From Sphaerolaimus hirsutus (lineage: Eukaryota > Nematoda > Chromadorea > Monhysterida > Sphaerolaimidae): a stretch of DNA of 64,000 nt. Below are positions 34,253-44,538 of this stretch, piece by piece (position 1 is the first letter of the stretch; each line of letters starts with the position of its first letter). The stretch is taken from assembly GCA_964036195.1 (NCBI GenBank), contig OZ038456.1:20598104-20662103 (forward strand). The letters are read 5' to 3'. The translations under genes and the position numbers were made by a program. Under the pieces are notes generated by a model. That model saw nothing but the letters and a program-made list of their open reading frames with translations, had not been told where the DNA came from and did not search any database.

Positions 34253-37200
34253 CTGTGGGGGGGGGGGGAATTTTTTACGAAGAGTGCCGCTGCAACTTCA
34301 AAACCATGTAAAATGACAATTGCAAAATGTCAGCTGCCATGGAATGTGGCACAAGGCATAAAATGCCATGTATAATGTCAAATTTTATTTCACCTTTTTT
34401 ACCCGTCGCTTGAAATCTTACAGGGAACTTTATAACATTTGCCACATTTATATGATTTTTCACACTTTGCATGACTTTTGCAATTTTACATAGCATTTAC
34501 ATGACGTTTAACAATTTGCCTGACATTTTACTTTTTACAGGGTCTGATATTGACCCATGGACATATAATCAGTGCGGCGGAAATGACTGCAAATTTGTGC
34601 AGAGAAATCTTAGATTAGCCGATCCACTGCAATATTTCCGTAAAATTTAAACACACATAAAAATGATGGTCCACAAACAGTCAACCATAAATTTCATAAA
34701 TACACTACACTACCATACTAAACGTCGGGATCGGGAACGTAAAATCTATAGTCGTTAAAACGTATTTACGTTTACTCGATAAATACGCATACTCGCGTAC
34801 TGCGTAAATACGTTTACCTACGTTTCCTCCCGAGAAAAATACCAGTACTCACTTACTCGTGTACTTTTTGAAAGTATGCGAGAACAAAAACGTATTTTAA
34901 GGGACAGAAAATGTCCTTGGTCAGACAGAAAGTGACAAACATAGAACATTTTCCTAAGAAATAGCAGGGGTCCCCTTACCCCCCAAAACCCCCACCTGAA
35001 ACGGGTCCTCCTCGCTAGTAACGACCGTGTGGAAGGCGACCGGTTCCGGCGCGGGCTCGGGGGTGCCCACCGCCCCCGAGGGGTCCCCATCGTGCTCGTG
35101 TCGCAAGTTGTCGTTCTCGTCGACCAGGCGGACTTTGGCCGGGGGACCCAGATCGTCCAGTTGACTGGAGCCGCCGCCTGGATGTGAGAATGGGGGGGGG
35201 GGGGGGGGTGGAAAATAACACTTTGCAGTTTGAAGGAGAGGAAAGTGTGAAAAAATGGAACTTTACAGTTTGAGGGAATGGAAAAAAAGTCTAAAAATGC
35301 AACTTTACTCACCTCGCACTATCGGCAGTAAGCGACCATAATACGGGTCCAGCTGGGTCCATGTGATCTGCGCACGAAAATACATTTGAAAAACCCTAAA
35401 TAAATAGATGCTAATTCCGCATATTTTTGATAAAGTCCCATGTAACGGAAATACCGTATTTCCTCGGAATACCATAGGGGGTTATTCCGAGGGGTTTAAT
35501 TCAAGGGGGGTACTTAGAGGTAGGGTTCAAACGATATATCGTATCGAATATCGAATATCGGATATCAACCATTTTTTTATATCGAATATCGATATCGAAA
35601 ATTTGGAAAAAATATCGAATATCGATATCGAAAATTTGGAAAAAATATCGAATATCGATATCGAATATCGACCATTTTTTCGATATATCGAACCTGTATT
35701 GTGTCCCCAAATTTACTTTTTATTTTCATTTTGATGTTTATGGTTGATCTGATGTGCTTATAGTATTGTATTTGATGAATAAAAGTACAGTATTTATAAT
35801 GTCATTGTTGTTGGAGTGCTAAATTTGAAGCCAGAAAACGCTGATATACTTTAATAGGATGAACTGTAATATCTACCAATTGTTATTTGTCTGATACACT
35901 TTGATTCATCATGTTTTTCTTCTATTTTCTACCATTGAGTGATGTAAAGCTTGTTAAAATCACTTGTGCCATTCAAATTTCAGTAAAGAGATGATTAAAC
36001 ATGTGTGCAACCACATGAAAATACAATATGCCACTTGAAATATGCCTTGCTATACCAAAAGCATATCGCAATATTGAATATCGAAAATATCGAAATATCG
36101 AATATCGACCATTTTTCAATATCGAATATCGAATATCGATATCGAGGTTCCATATCGTATCGATATCGAATATCGAGTATCAGAAAAAAATATCGAATAT
36201 CGATATCGAAAAGTCATATCGTTTGAACCCTACTTAGAGGAAATATGGATAGACCAATAAGAGCTGACTTTCCTTGTCTCCAGACTCAATACTCACGTAA
36301 ACACTCAATACACCATAACTCAGTTCCCACACCCCCTCACTTCTCAAAACCCCAATCCAAGTAAACCCACAACCCCCCTCCCAACCCCCCACAAACCCCG
36401 GCCATATACTCTCCATGTCGCTCTAATCTGTAGCGTCGCTTGGCAACTTCCCTGCGAATGTACGACAGTCGATCGTTGATAACCGCGTCCCAGGCGCGCT
36501 CTTGTTGCCGCTGTTGGCTGGGTGGGGTTTGAAAGTGGGTGTGGGGTTTGAATGGGTTAAAATGCTAAATCTAAAAAATTATCAATTTTCATTTTTTTTA
36601 CATCGCGTCATCGTTATCTGAACAAAATCATTATTATTGATTGATCAGTGTATTTCGAAAATTCGAGGTTTTTTAAATCAGTGAAAAATTGAAATAATTA
36701 TTTCCAGAAGGTTTTGATGTCCAGATGAAATACCTATGTCCCCAACCTTGTGCGATGTGTCAACCAAAAAATATTTCACTACTGAACTTTTGACATTTTG
36801 CATTAGAAAAATTTGCAGGATCTTTGAGATTTGACTTTACACTACACCACATCATTTGACTTTACACGACATTTGCCACTTGACTTTACACTTTTCACGA
36901 CATTTGTTACGACTTAACGTTGGCACGACTGCCCCACAAAACCACCCAACCCCAAACCACCCCCAAAAAACTAACGCCTTCAACTTGACAGCCAACTTCT
37001 TCCACTGGGCGTTCCTCTCAGCCTCATCCCTCCTGTGCACCTGGTCGACCGTCCTGAGGGCACTCTCAGAACCTGTAAAATGCCGTGTAAAATGTAAAAT
37101 GTCATTGAAAGTGTCCAAAGTCATGTAAAATGCCCTGCAAAATGGCAAACGTACGTTCGCCATTTCACAGGGCATTTTACATGACCTTATCCACTTTACA

Positions 37201-40200
37201 TGACATTTTACATTTTACATGGCATTTTACAGAGTCCGAGAGTGCCACCTGAGCAAGTCGTCCATGAGCTGCTCGCACTCGCGGTAGCGCTGCACGTCGC
37301 CGCCGCCCGACTGCCGCCGGTGTTCGTTTTGGGAATGGGAACCCCCGACACCGTGATGGAGGTATTGCTGCTTGTCGTTTTGGGTCTGGGGGGTTGGGGG
37401 TGGGGGGTTGGAAAATGGAGTTTTTTCAACGAGCCGGGTTTAAAAAATACGTTTGAAAAAATGTTTTAAACACATTTTTAAAACAAAGAAGGCGTTTTTT
37501 AAGTCATCGAATAAAAACTTGGGACTGGAAAATATGAATAGATTCATTGATGGAATGTATATTTTGGAAAGTATTGGGAAAAATGTGGCCCTGCTGTAGA
37601 TGGTCTTTGAAGGCCCAAAATATTTCATCTCATAATTAAAACGAAATCCAAAAAATCAATATTGCACAATTTTTTTTGAACAAAAACGTGAATTTGAAAA
37701 AATTCAACAGGGCTACCCCACCTAAACCCACCCAACCCAACAAACTCCAACAACCCATTTAAAAAACCCACCCCCTACTAACCCACTGCCCCAGCACGCC
37801 GTGAGTGAGCGTCTGGGTCAAATTATATCTAGCTTGCGTAATACTCAAATCATTGTGCACATGCTGCGCCCTAGGCGCCTGATGCGTCGGGTGCATAAGG
37901 CGCCCCTGTTCGGCAACCATCATCGAGTTTTGACCTTGAGCATGCGGGTCGTAGCTTGGATTGATGTAACTGGAATTTTGGGTCGGGTGTAGTTTTTTGT
38001 GCGAAAATTTGCAAAAAAATAAAATTTTGGCACAAACTCGTAAAATTGGCTTTCGTCCGGCGCGAATTTCGGCGTGACCGGGCGATCCATTCTGACCGTC
38101 GGCGTGACCCACTCTGGGCGGATTATTTCACAAATTCAAAACTGTAAAAAATGTATCCAAACATATTTATAAAGTAATAGTGCAAAATTTGCACTGTCGC
38201 GGGCGGGAATCGAACCCGCGACTTTCGCATATCACTCGAGTGCCCAAAACACTGGACTACAGCAACAGCTGGGCTTATACGACATACGTATATGCATATA
38301 CGGCGATTCCATCAAGTATAAAAATCGCAACTTCAAAGTCACAAAACCCCCCAAAAACTCACTCAATTCAGCCTGTTTACTGTGGCTCCTGGCCCAGTAT
38401 GCGCACCTGGCCGCGCCACTCGGCGGCACGGTTCCATATTCGGGTTTTTGACTTTTTCGGGGGCGGGGCTGCCCGACATCGGGCCCCACATGTTGAGGGG
38501 GTACGGGCGTACTCGATTCGACTCCGCCCACGTCCAGGTTGTTGCTGTCCGTGCTGTTATTGAAGGGGGAGGGGGGTTATTGAGAGTGGGAATTATTGAA
38601 GATGGGGGTTATTGAAGGTGGGCGGTATGAAGGTGGGGGTGGGATTTTCATTATTTTTGCATTTTTAAAAGTGAATTTTTCGTCAGATTTCTTGATACTT
38701 ATCATAGGGATGACCGTTTTTAAACGTTGCTTTTTTTAAAAAACGGCATGCATCCAAATCGTTGTCTAAAAAAACCGTGGCCATAATGTCAAGTACTTAC
38801 GCACTAGGTATTTTGCAATTTAATGAACTAGGTATCTTGCAAACATAAGCGCGTAATTCAAGCCAAAAAACCAAAACAATTTTTTAAACAACCCCCCCCC
38901 CAACCAACCTCGCATTGCTCTCTTCATCATCATCGTGCTCAAATGGGTTAAAATCGCTGTCGCTCGTAGCGCCAGGCGACAAGTCGCCGCGGCCGAACTG
39001 CATCTGCTGCGGCGGCGGCGGGGGCGGCGGGGGTTGCGGGGGTTGTGCCGCCGGCCGCTGATCGATGTCGAAACGGAAAATCACCTGGGTGGGGTGTAAC
39101 GTTGAAACGTAGATTAAACGTAAAATGTGACGTTTTCGTTTCGCATTTTGGAATCGATAACCAACGTTGAAAGTTTGAAAATAGTTCAACACGAAACATC
39201 AAAAGGCCGGCTATCGAGAACATTGATGTATATCGACCATAAAACTAGCACCATCCGGCCACTAAAACGTAAGAACCCGAAAATAAAAAGAACATTAAAA
39301 AACAATTTACGTAAGGTCTGGCCATTGCCCTGACAATCAGGGAATCCTTGGGGTTTCTTGGATCGCGCTGGCGCACTTGAACAGACACTTTCGGCGGCAG
39401 CGGCTTGCCTACGAAAAATTAGATGGTAAATTAATTACTTTTTTTTATTTTAAATTGGTGAAGAAGTGTATTTAAGTGCCTACTGATGGCGCCTGCCTTT
39501 ATCGGATTTAACAAAAAATTACGTTTGATTATTTATGTTTCTTAAAAAAATCGTGATTACTATTTTGTCGGTACACCTTTTACCAGAGCTGGAATTTATA
39601 GTGCTCAGCCACTATCGCTTAGTTTTGTATGTTGCAAAATTTACTCTGCTCTCCATGTGTAATCAATTTTGAGCGATTTTCCCTAATTTTCACCCAAACT
39701 CGCTACACCATTTTGAAAAATTTCAGCTTCAAAATCGCTATTTTCAAGGTTTACACCTAAATTTAACTTTTTTTGGCTATTTTCAACATATTTTTAGCAA
39801 TTTTTTCTCGCTTTCTGTTTTCTTTACCTTGAAAAAGCACATTTTGCATTTTGCAAAAACTTAACATTTTGCACCCCCCCCCCCCAAATCACCTATCCAT
39901 CCTACCGGAGGAGCGATTTTCCATCCACCCAACCCACGCGGGGGTCAAAATCCTGGAGACCCCCGTCACCCCCAACCCCCCTCACCAGTCTTCTCAGTAG
40001 CAAGAATCTGCTGCGTCAACATGGGCGGCGCGGTGACGTGCTTCCCACTGGGCAGCTCCAACATGACTTGCTTGACCATCCCACCGTGGCCGGCCGCACC
40101 GCCGCCCCGCCCCCCGGCCGCGATGCTAGGTGGAAGTTTGGAAGGACCCCCTTGGGGGGTGATGCTCGCGCGGGAGCCCTGGGGGGGGGGGGGGTGGAGG

Positions 40201-41627
40201 AATGTTGGTATTTAAAGGACCGTTTTTTTTAAACAGACGTTTTGAAAAAATGCTTAAACCCCCCCCCCCCCGAAAAAGCCCCATCCCCTCATCCCGCCAC
40301 TCAGGTCAATCAAACCCCCTCAAACCCACTCACCAAACCAGCACCCCCTCTAGCAACGGCACCCCCCTGTCTACCCCTCCCCCTGGCTCTGCCAACCCCC
40401 CTGTTAGCGCTTCCGGCCGCGGTGACCACGGGCGCGATGACCCCCCTGCCGCCGGGGGTCGCGCTCCCCCCGCTCGACTGCCTGCTGTACTGTCGGGCGT
40501 AGGGGTTGTGTAGGGCCTGTCGGGCTGCTGCGGAGGGCTGGGGGCCAGGGGTTGGGGGTGCCCCGGGGGTGGCCCCGCTAGCGCTGATGCTCACGTTGGT
40601 GCCTGTGGAGAGATTGGGGGATTGGGTTGAGTGTGGATTGGGAAGGGGGAATCTATGGCAATGATGAATTTACGCTGGAGTAGGGTAGCAGAACTTACCA
40701 CGACGTTCCGTACCGCATTTTTGGGAAATTTACCGTGCCGTTTACCGCCATTTTAGAAATTTACAGCAAGTTTACCGCAAAATTCAAATTTCACCGTACC
40801 GTACTGTCTACCGCAAAGCCGTACCGTATGTAATCCTACTCTGTGTTTTTCGAACATAACATTCCTAACTTAAAGCTAGAAGTAGATCCTAGTAAAACCC
40901 CCTCAAAAACTACGTAAAATACTGTTTAAAACTTGAAAGTAAAAATCTACTGCACTCAATTTCAGATCAAACCCCAACAGCCAAAAACCCATTCCCCTCA
41001 CCCACCAATATCCATCATGCCATTCTGTTTTGGTTCGGGCCTAACAGGCATGGGCAGTTGTACGGTGCGACCCACAGAAAGTTGAGGGGCGGCGGCGGGC
41101 TGGGCGCACTGCTTCTCCCAGCGCAGCCAGTACTCGTGCACTTCCCACATCTGGGTATTTGTGGGTATCGAGGGTATTGTGAGTATCGTGAGTATTAGTG
41201 AGTATCGTGTGAGTAGGTACTCGATACTAGGGATAGCCGAGTTTCTTTTCAACTTTTTTTTAAACGGTTAAAAAACCCAAGTATCGAAATCGTTTTTTTT
41301 AAACACCAGCCAAAATTTTTAGTACGGAAGCACCAGCTTCTTGCAATTGTTTATATGTTGAGTAATAAGCTGGGAGCTTTTGAAGAATAAAAAAAGCTTT
41401 TTGAAAAAAAACGTTTTTTAAACGGGTCGTTGAAAATTTATGTTTCATCCTTGCCAAATACCCAATTCAGTGTCGAAAAGAAACAAAGAAAACAAATCAA
41501 AGATGAAAACGCACGTTCAAATCCAAATCCGACGAGTAGCGGGTTAAATCCTTTGGCTTTGTGGCCGCCTTGTTAAAGGGCGAGTTTCGAGACGCTTCGT
41601 TCGCCAGTGTGCGCAGCGAGCGGCGTG
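30351..41627 (-). CDS. nurf-1: NURF301/BPTF chromatin-remodelling subunit, copy B (C-terminal 20 exons, 1,022 codons)
   Basis: Exons in coding order: 41515-41627, 41006-41150, 40334-40602, 39986-40178, 39311-39408, 38909-39084, 38363-38553, 38038-38113, 37783-37969, 37249-37385, 36976-37053, 36397-36517, 35313-35367, 34996-35177, 33906-34252, 33115-33309, 31893-32040, 31327-31468, 30816-30925, 30351-30458 (TAA). All phases agree. Order of regions: basic segment and MWEVHEYWLRWEKQ (BPTF has LWEIRAF here), an RG-rich stretch, KQVMLELPSGKHVTAPPMLT, a poly-Pro run and acidic DDDEES, a charged helix (EAERNAQWKKLAVKLK), two PHD fingers, and a bromodomain. Differences from copy A are few (for example DLRKVSEK for DLRRVSEK). 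Upstream exons continue at 61819-63845. Role: histone-reading scaffold of the NURF remodeller. Confidence 0.93.
32183..32725. mobile_element. GGGATC-array hAT-like element (copy B, uninterrupted)
   Basis: Same insertion as 13612-14859, flanked by ATGTAGTG (32175-32182, 32726-32733). It lacks the nested ATCGAT element and has a slightly shorter left array. The core at 32375-32520 (GCGTGCAAAAATGTCAACGC) is conserved. Confidence 0.9.
35521..36232. mobile_element. ATCGATAT-array hAT-like element, polymorphic (copy B only)
   Basis: TAGGGTTCAAACGATATATC start, CGTTTGAACCCTA end, perfect 8-bp duplication CTTAGAGG (35513-35520, 36233-36240). Absent from the corresponding intron of copy A near 17590. 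The core is shared with 28374-29051. Confidence 0.93.
37059..37246. mobile_element. CTGTAAAATG MITE forming a NURF301 intron (copy B)
   Basis: Allelic to 18427-18614 and the same length (188 bp). It fills intron 37054-37248 between exons 37249-37385 and 36976-37053. A donor alternative available in copy A (A|GTCTGT) is lost here (ACTCTG), while CTCAG|GTGGCACTC and CT|GTAAAATG remain. Confidence 0.8.
38195..38266 (-). tRNA. tRNA-Ile(GAU)-like sequence (copy B)
   Basis: 72 nt on the minus strand with canonical arm lengths. Acceptor stem 6 of 7 pairs (GTTGCTG with CCGCGAC), D stem GTCC/GGGC, T arm perfect with B box GGTTCGATTCC, GAT at the anticodon position. The anticodon stem is weak (3 of 5 pairs). 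Better preserved than the allele at 19564-19636. Probably a tRNA-derived pseudogene. Confidence 0.6.
39409..39985. other. NURF301 intron without further genes
   Basis: AT-rich intron with a C-run near 39878 and the phrase ACCTATCCATCCTACCGGAGGA, a degenerate repeat also seen at 61725-61760 and 63330-63385. Nothing else recognised. Confidence 0.6.
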
Positions 41628-42534
41628 CTGAAATAACGCGAAATATTTGGGCTTCAACTCTAAGCCTACATCAAGTTTTTGGTCAGGCGTCAATTCCGCA
41701 AGTGGAGAAGTAAAAACCCACCTTTACTGATTAGAACAAAAAAGTTTAACACGAAGAAAAACGAGAAGTGAAATGAGTAGTGAAAACATTTAAAATCGAG
41801 GGAAACTTCTCACTATAAATCTCACTTAACCTCTCACTCTAAATTTACTTTTTACTTCTAAAGTTTTTCACGTCTCCACTTGAAGAATTGGCACCCCGAC
41901 GTGTGGACAGATTGTTAGCGATTGATATTTTCTGAACTTTTGTCAAATTGAGCCCACACGCTAGTTGGGCAAATTGCCAGTTGACATCACAAATTAGTGA
42001 AGACAAAATATTTACTAGGTAACACAATCAGGCAGCTGATAGATGAAGCCCTGAGGCGATTTTGTCACTCTCTTTTAACATTTTGCCGAATCAAGATTCA
42101 TTTTTGAAGACCAATTTAAAAGTGCCCAAGCACCAAAAATATTTACATTTATGAATGAACGAGCAAAAAGTCCAGAAGTTTACAACCCTGCTACAGGGGT
42201 AGAACAGGGGGTTGGGGAACCCCCCCCCCCCCCAACCGCACAGCTATGTATTTATCCCGGAGGCAAAATTGCGTAGGCTACACCCACCCCCCCCCCCCAA
42301 ATCGGCGAGCTATTTACCTATCTGGAGCGATTTTCCAGAAATTATACCCAATTTTTTGCTGAGATCGCCCACTTTCACACCTTTTCTTACATTTTCACCT
42401 CTAAAATAACTAGTTCATTTGCATATTTCAGCTATTTTTCACCTACTTTCAGCAAGTTTTCTCCCCTTTCTTCCTTCTACACCCCGTAAAAGCCTATGAA
42501 TCGAATACCCGTACCCCCCCCCCCCAATTTTTCA
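41628..42534. other. 5' intronic sequence of NURF301 up to the gap, with an inverted-repeat MITE
   Basis: 41688-41895 is an inverted repeat (GTCAATTCCGCAAGTGGAGA with TCTCCACTTGAAGAATTGGC). 42195-42300 holds long C runs. No further exon that I can support. Confidence 0.5.
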
Positions 42535-42734
42535 NNNNNNNNNNNNNNNNNNNNNNNNNNNNNNNNNNNNNNNNNNNNNNNNNNNNNNNNNNNNNNNNNN
42601 NNNNNNNNNNNNNNNNNNNNNNNNNNNNNNNNNNNNNNNNNNNNNNNNNNNNNNNNNNNNNNNNNNNNNNNNNNNNNNNNNNNNNNNNNNNNNNNNNNNN
42701 NNNNNNNNNNNNNNNNNNNNNNNNNNNNNNNNNN
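42535..42734. other. Assembly gap of 200 N
   Basis: Exactly 200 N. Joins NURF301 copy B to the contig carrying the srt gene; the true distance is unknown. Confidence 0.99.
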
Positions 42735-42829
42735 GAATTGTCTACATTTTCCATATTTTAAACCCTGCAGCCGGCGTATATAGCTAGAGTTATGATGATT
42801 TGATTGATAGCAGGTCAGCAGATTCAGTG

Positions 42830-43300
42830 GAGATACCCTGTTTCGAATGATTTTTTAAATGAAAAATCACTCGAAACAGGGTATCTCCACTTAGTCCATG
42901 GGATCAACAGGCCCGGTTGTGCTGCCGTTCTGCTGGCCCATGGCCCCACTTGAGAGCAAATTTCTTACCCAGAGCAGTGGAGATACCCTGTTTCGGACAA
43001 AGATTTTTTGGAGATACCCTGTTTCCGACAAAGATTTTTTTGGAGATACCCTGTTTCGGATGATTTTTTTCAAAAACTGGTTTGGAATTCTATACCGTAA
43101 TGCGGATGATTTTTTCTGTTTTGTATGGGAATTCGGACTGATTGCTTCAAATCTATACCGTAATTCGGATGATTTTTATCGTTGATGGAGATACCCTGTT
43201 TCGAGTGAAATTTTTGGTGGCTCTTTTTGGAGATACCCTGTTTCGAGTGAAATTTTCCCAATTTGAGGGTGGAGATACCCTGTTTCGAATGATTTTTTTT
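42830..43300. repeat. Dispersed GGAGATACCCTGTTTCG repeats
   Basis: The 17-mer GGAGATACCCTGTTTCG or a one-base variant occurs at about 42832, 42980, 43012, 43043, 43188, 43230 and 43272, with one inverted copy at 42868. The first two forms make a hairpin around 42832-42890. Spacers (30-145 bp) vary. No coding function apparent; may be the subterminal array of another element whose ends I cannot define. Confidence 0.6.
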
Positions 43301-43743
43301 GTTTTTTCTAAAAATCGGCATATATATATCTCGGGAACGGTATAAGATATTGAAAAAATTCTTTTGCTATCATGAAGAAATAAGTGCACTTATCACAGAT
43401 CCGCACTTAACTCATTTTTTTACACTTTGGTCTTTACCGACATTCGGAACTAGATGCCTCAATTCTTAGCGATTTTGAGATTTCAATCACGCTTGTACAA
43501 TACACGCTTGTGAATGTCACAATGTGACAGTGAATTTTCCGCTTGTGACACCAAAAACTCCGCTTGTGACATTCACAAGCGTACAAGCACTTACGCCGCC
43601 TATGGTTATTGCACGTTTTTGTGTGTGAGGGTTCGGGCTATTTTGTGATAGAATGAAAGCACATGGCTTGCGTCATTTGGAGGCGCCAGTTGAAAATTGT
43701 TTCACCAGTGATCAAAAACTTTTTTCCATCCCCTTGTCAACTG
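43301..43743. other. Stretch without a recognisable gene
   Basis: Contains a short inverted repeat around CACGCTTGTGAATGTCACAA (43490-43590) and otherwise unremarkable sequence. I searched it for the missing first exons of the srt gene and found none. Confidence 0.4.
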
Positions 43744-43937
43744 GTGCCAATCCCAAGCCCTGTAAAGTGTAAAGCAAAGTGTCAAATGTAAAGTCAAATG
43801 CAAAGTAAACTGTCAATGGTCATGCAACATTCAGTAATAAAATCGTTTCTTTTTTGTTTTGATTGACACTTTACTTTGCATTTGACTTTACATTTGACAC
43901 TTTACTTGACACTTTACAGGGCTTGGGACTGCCCCCT
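43744..43937. mobile_element. CTGTAAA-terminus MITE, full palindromic copy
   Basis: Ends GTGCCAATCCCAAGCCCTGT and ACAGGGCTTGGGACTGCCCC. The arms are TGTCAAATGTAAAGTCAAATG and its complement. A variant of the same family as 5168-5310, with GTAAAGTG/CACTTTACAG at the inner boundary. Confidence 0.7.
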
Positions 43938-44159
43938 GGTCTGTGTCAACACAATTTCAGTAATCTTCCAACCTACTACTTGTTGTAATATTTCATTTTC
44001 AACATTGCTTCATGTGCATTTGGTGACCGCTCTGCTGCACGGGTAGGCGAAATCTGAGTTGACACAGACCAGTTGACACGTGTCAACTGGTGTGCGAGTC
44101 GAGTCGATTGAATCGATCGATCGTTTGTTCGTCTCAACTTTCCCGAATAGAATACTTTG

Positions 44160-44518
44160 TAGTGATGGAATGGCGCCATGGCGCTGGCTCCCTTTAATGG
44201 CGCCTTTTCCGTGGCGCCATCTGGCGCCTGGCGCCATTATTTCGAATGGCGCCATGGCGCCCTTGGTACAGCACGTTGCTCAACTCTAAATGCTTCTGTG
44301 ATGATTTACAGGCTGAAATATTGAATTTTATTGTTGGCGCCATTTTGGCTCCTGGCGCCATTGTTTCTGGCGCCCTTTGGCGCCCGGCGCCATTTTTTCA
44401 GATGGCGCCATGGCGCCATTTTCTCTGGCGCCCTTTGGCGTCCGGCGCCAATTTTTTGAATGGCGCCATGGCGCCATTGTCGCCTGGCGCCATTTTTCCT
44501 GGCGCTTTTCCATCACTA
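44160..44518. mobile_element. Short GGCGCC-array hAT-like element
   Basis: Starts TAGTGATGGAATGGCGCC, ends GGCGCTTTTCCATCACTA. Flanks ATACTTTG and ATACCTTG match at 7 of 8. Two arrays (44165-44270, 44335-44510) flank a 65-bp core. It inserted 20 bp upstream of the first visible srt exon, within its preceding intron. Confidence 0.88.
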
Positions 44519-44538
44519 ATACCTTGTGCCAATTTCAG

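Noticed and set aside
42891..43073. Short minus-strand coding-like stretch MGQQNGSTTGPVDPMD
   Set aside because: Ends in a stop directly against a repeat and has no compatible donor or acceptor; cannot be tied to any gene.
42830..43300. Possible CRISPR array
   Set aside because: Spacing is irregular (30-145 bp), one unit is inverted, spacers are similar to each other, and the genome is eukaryotic.
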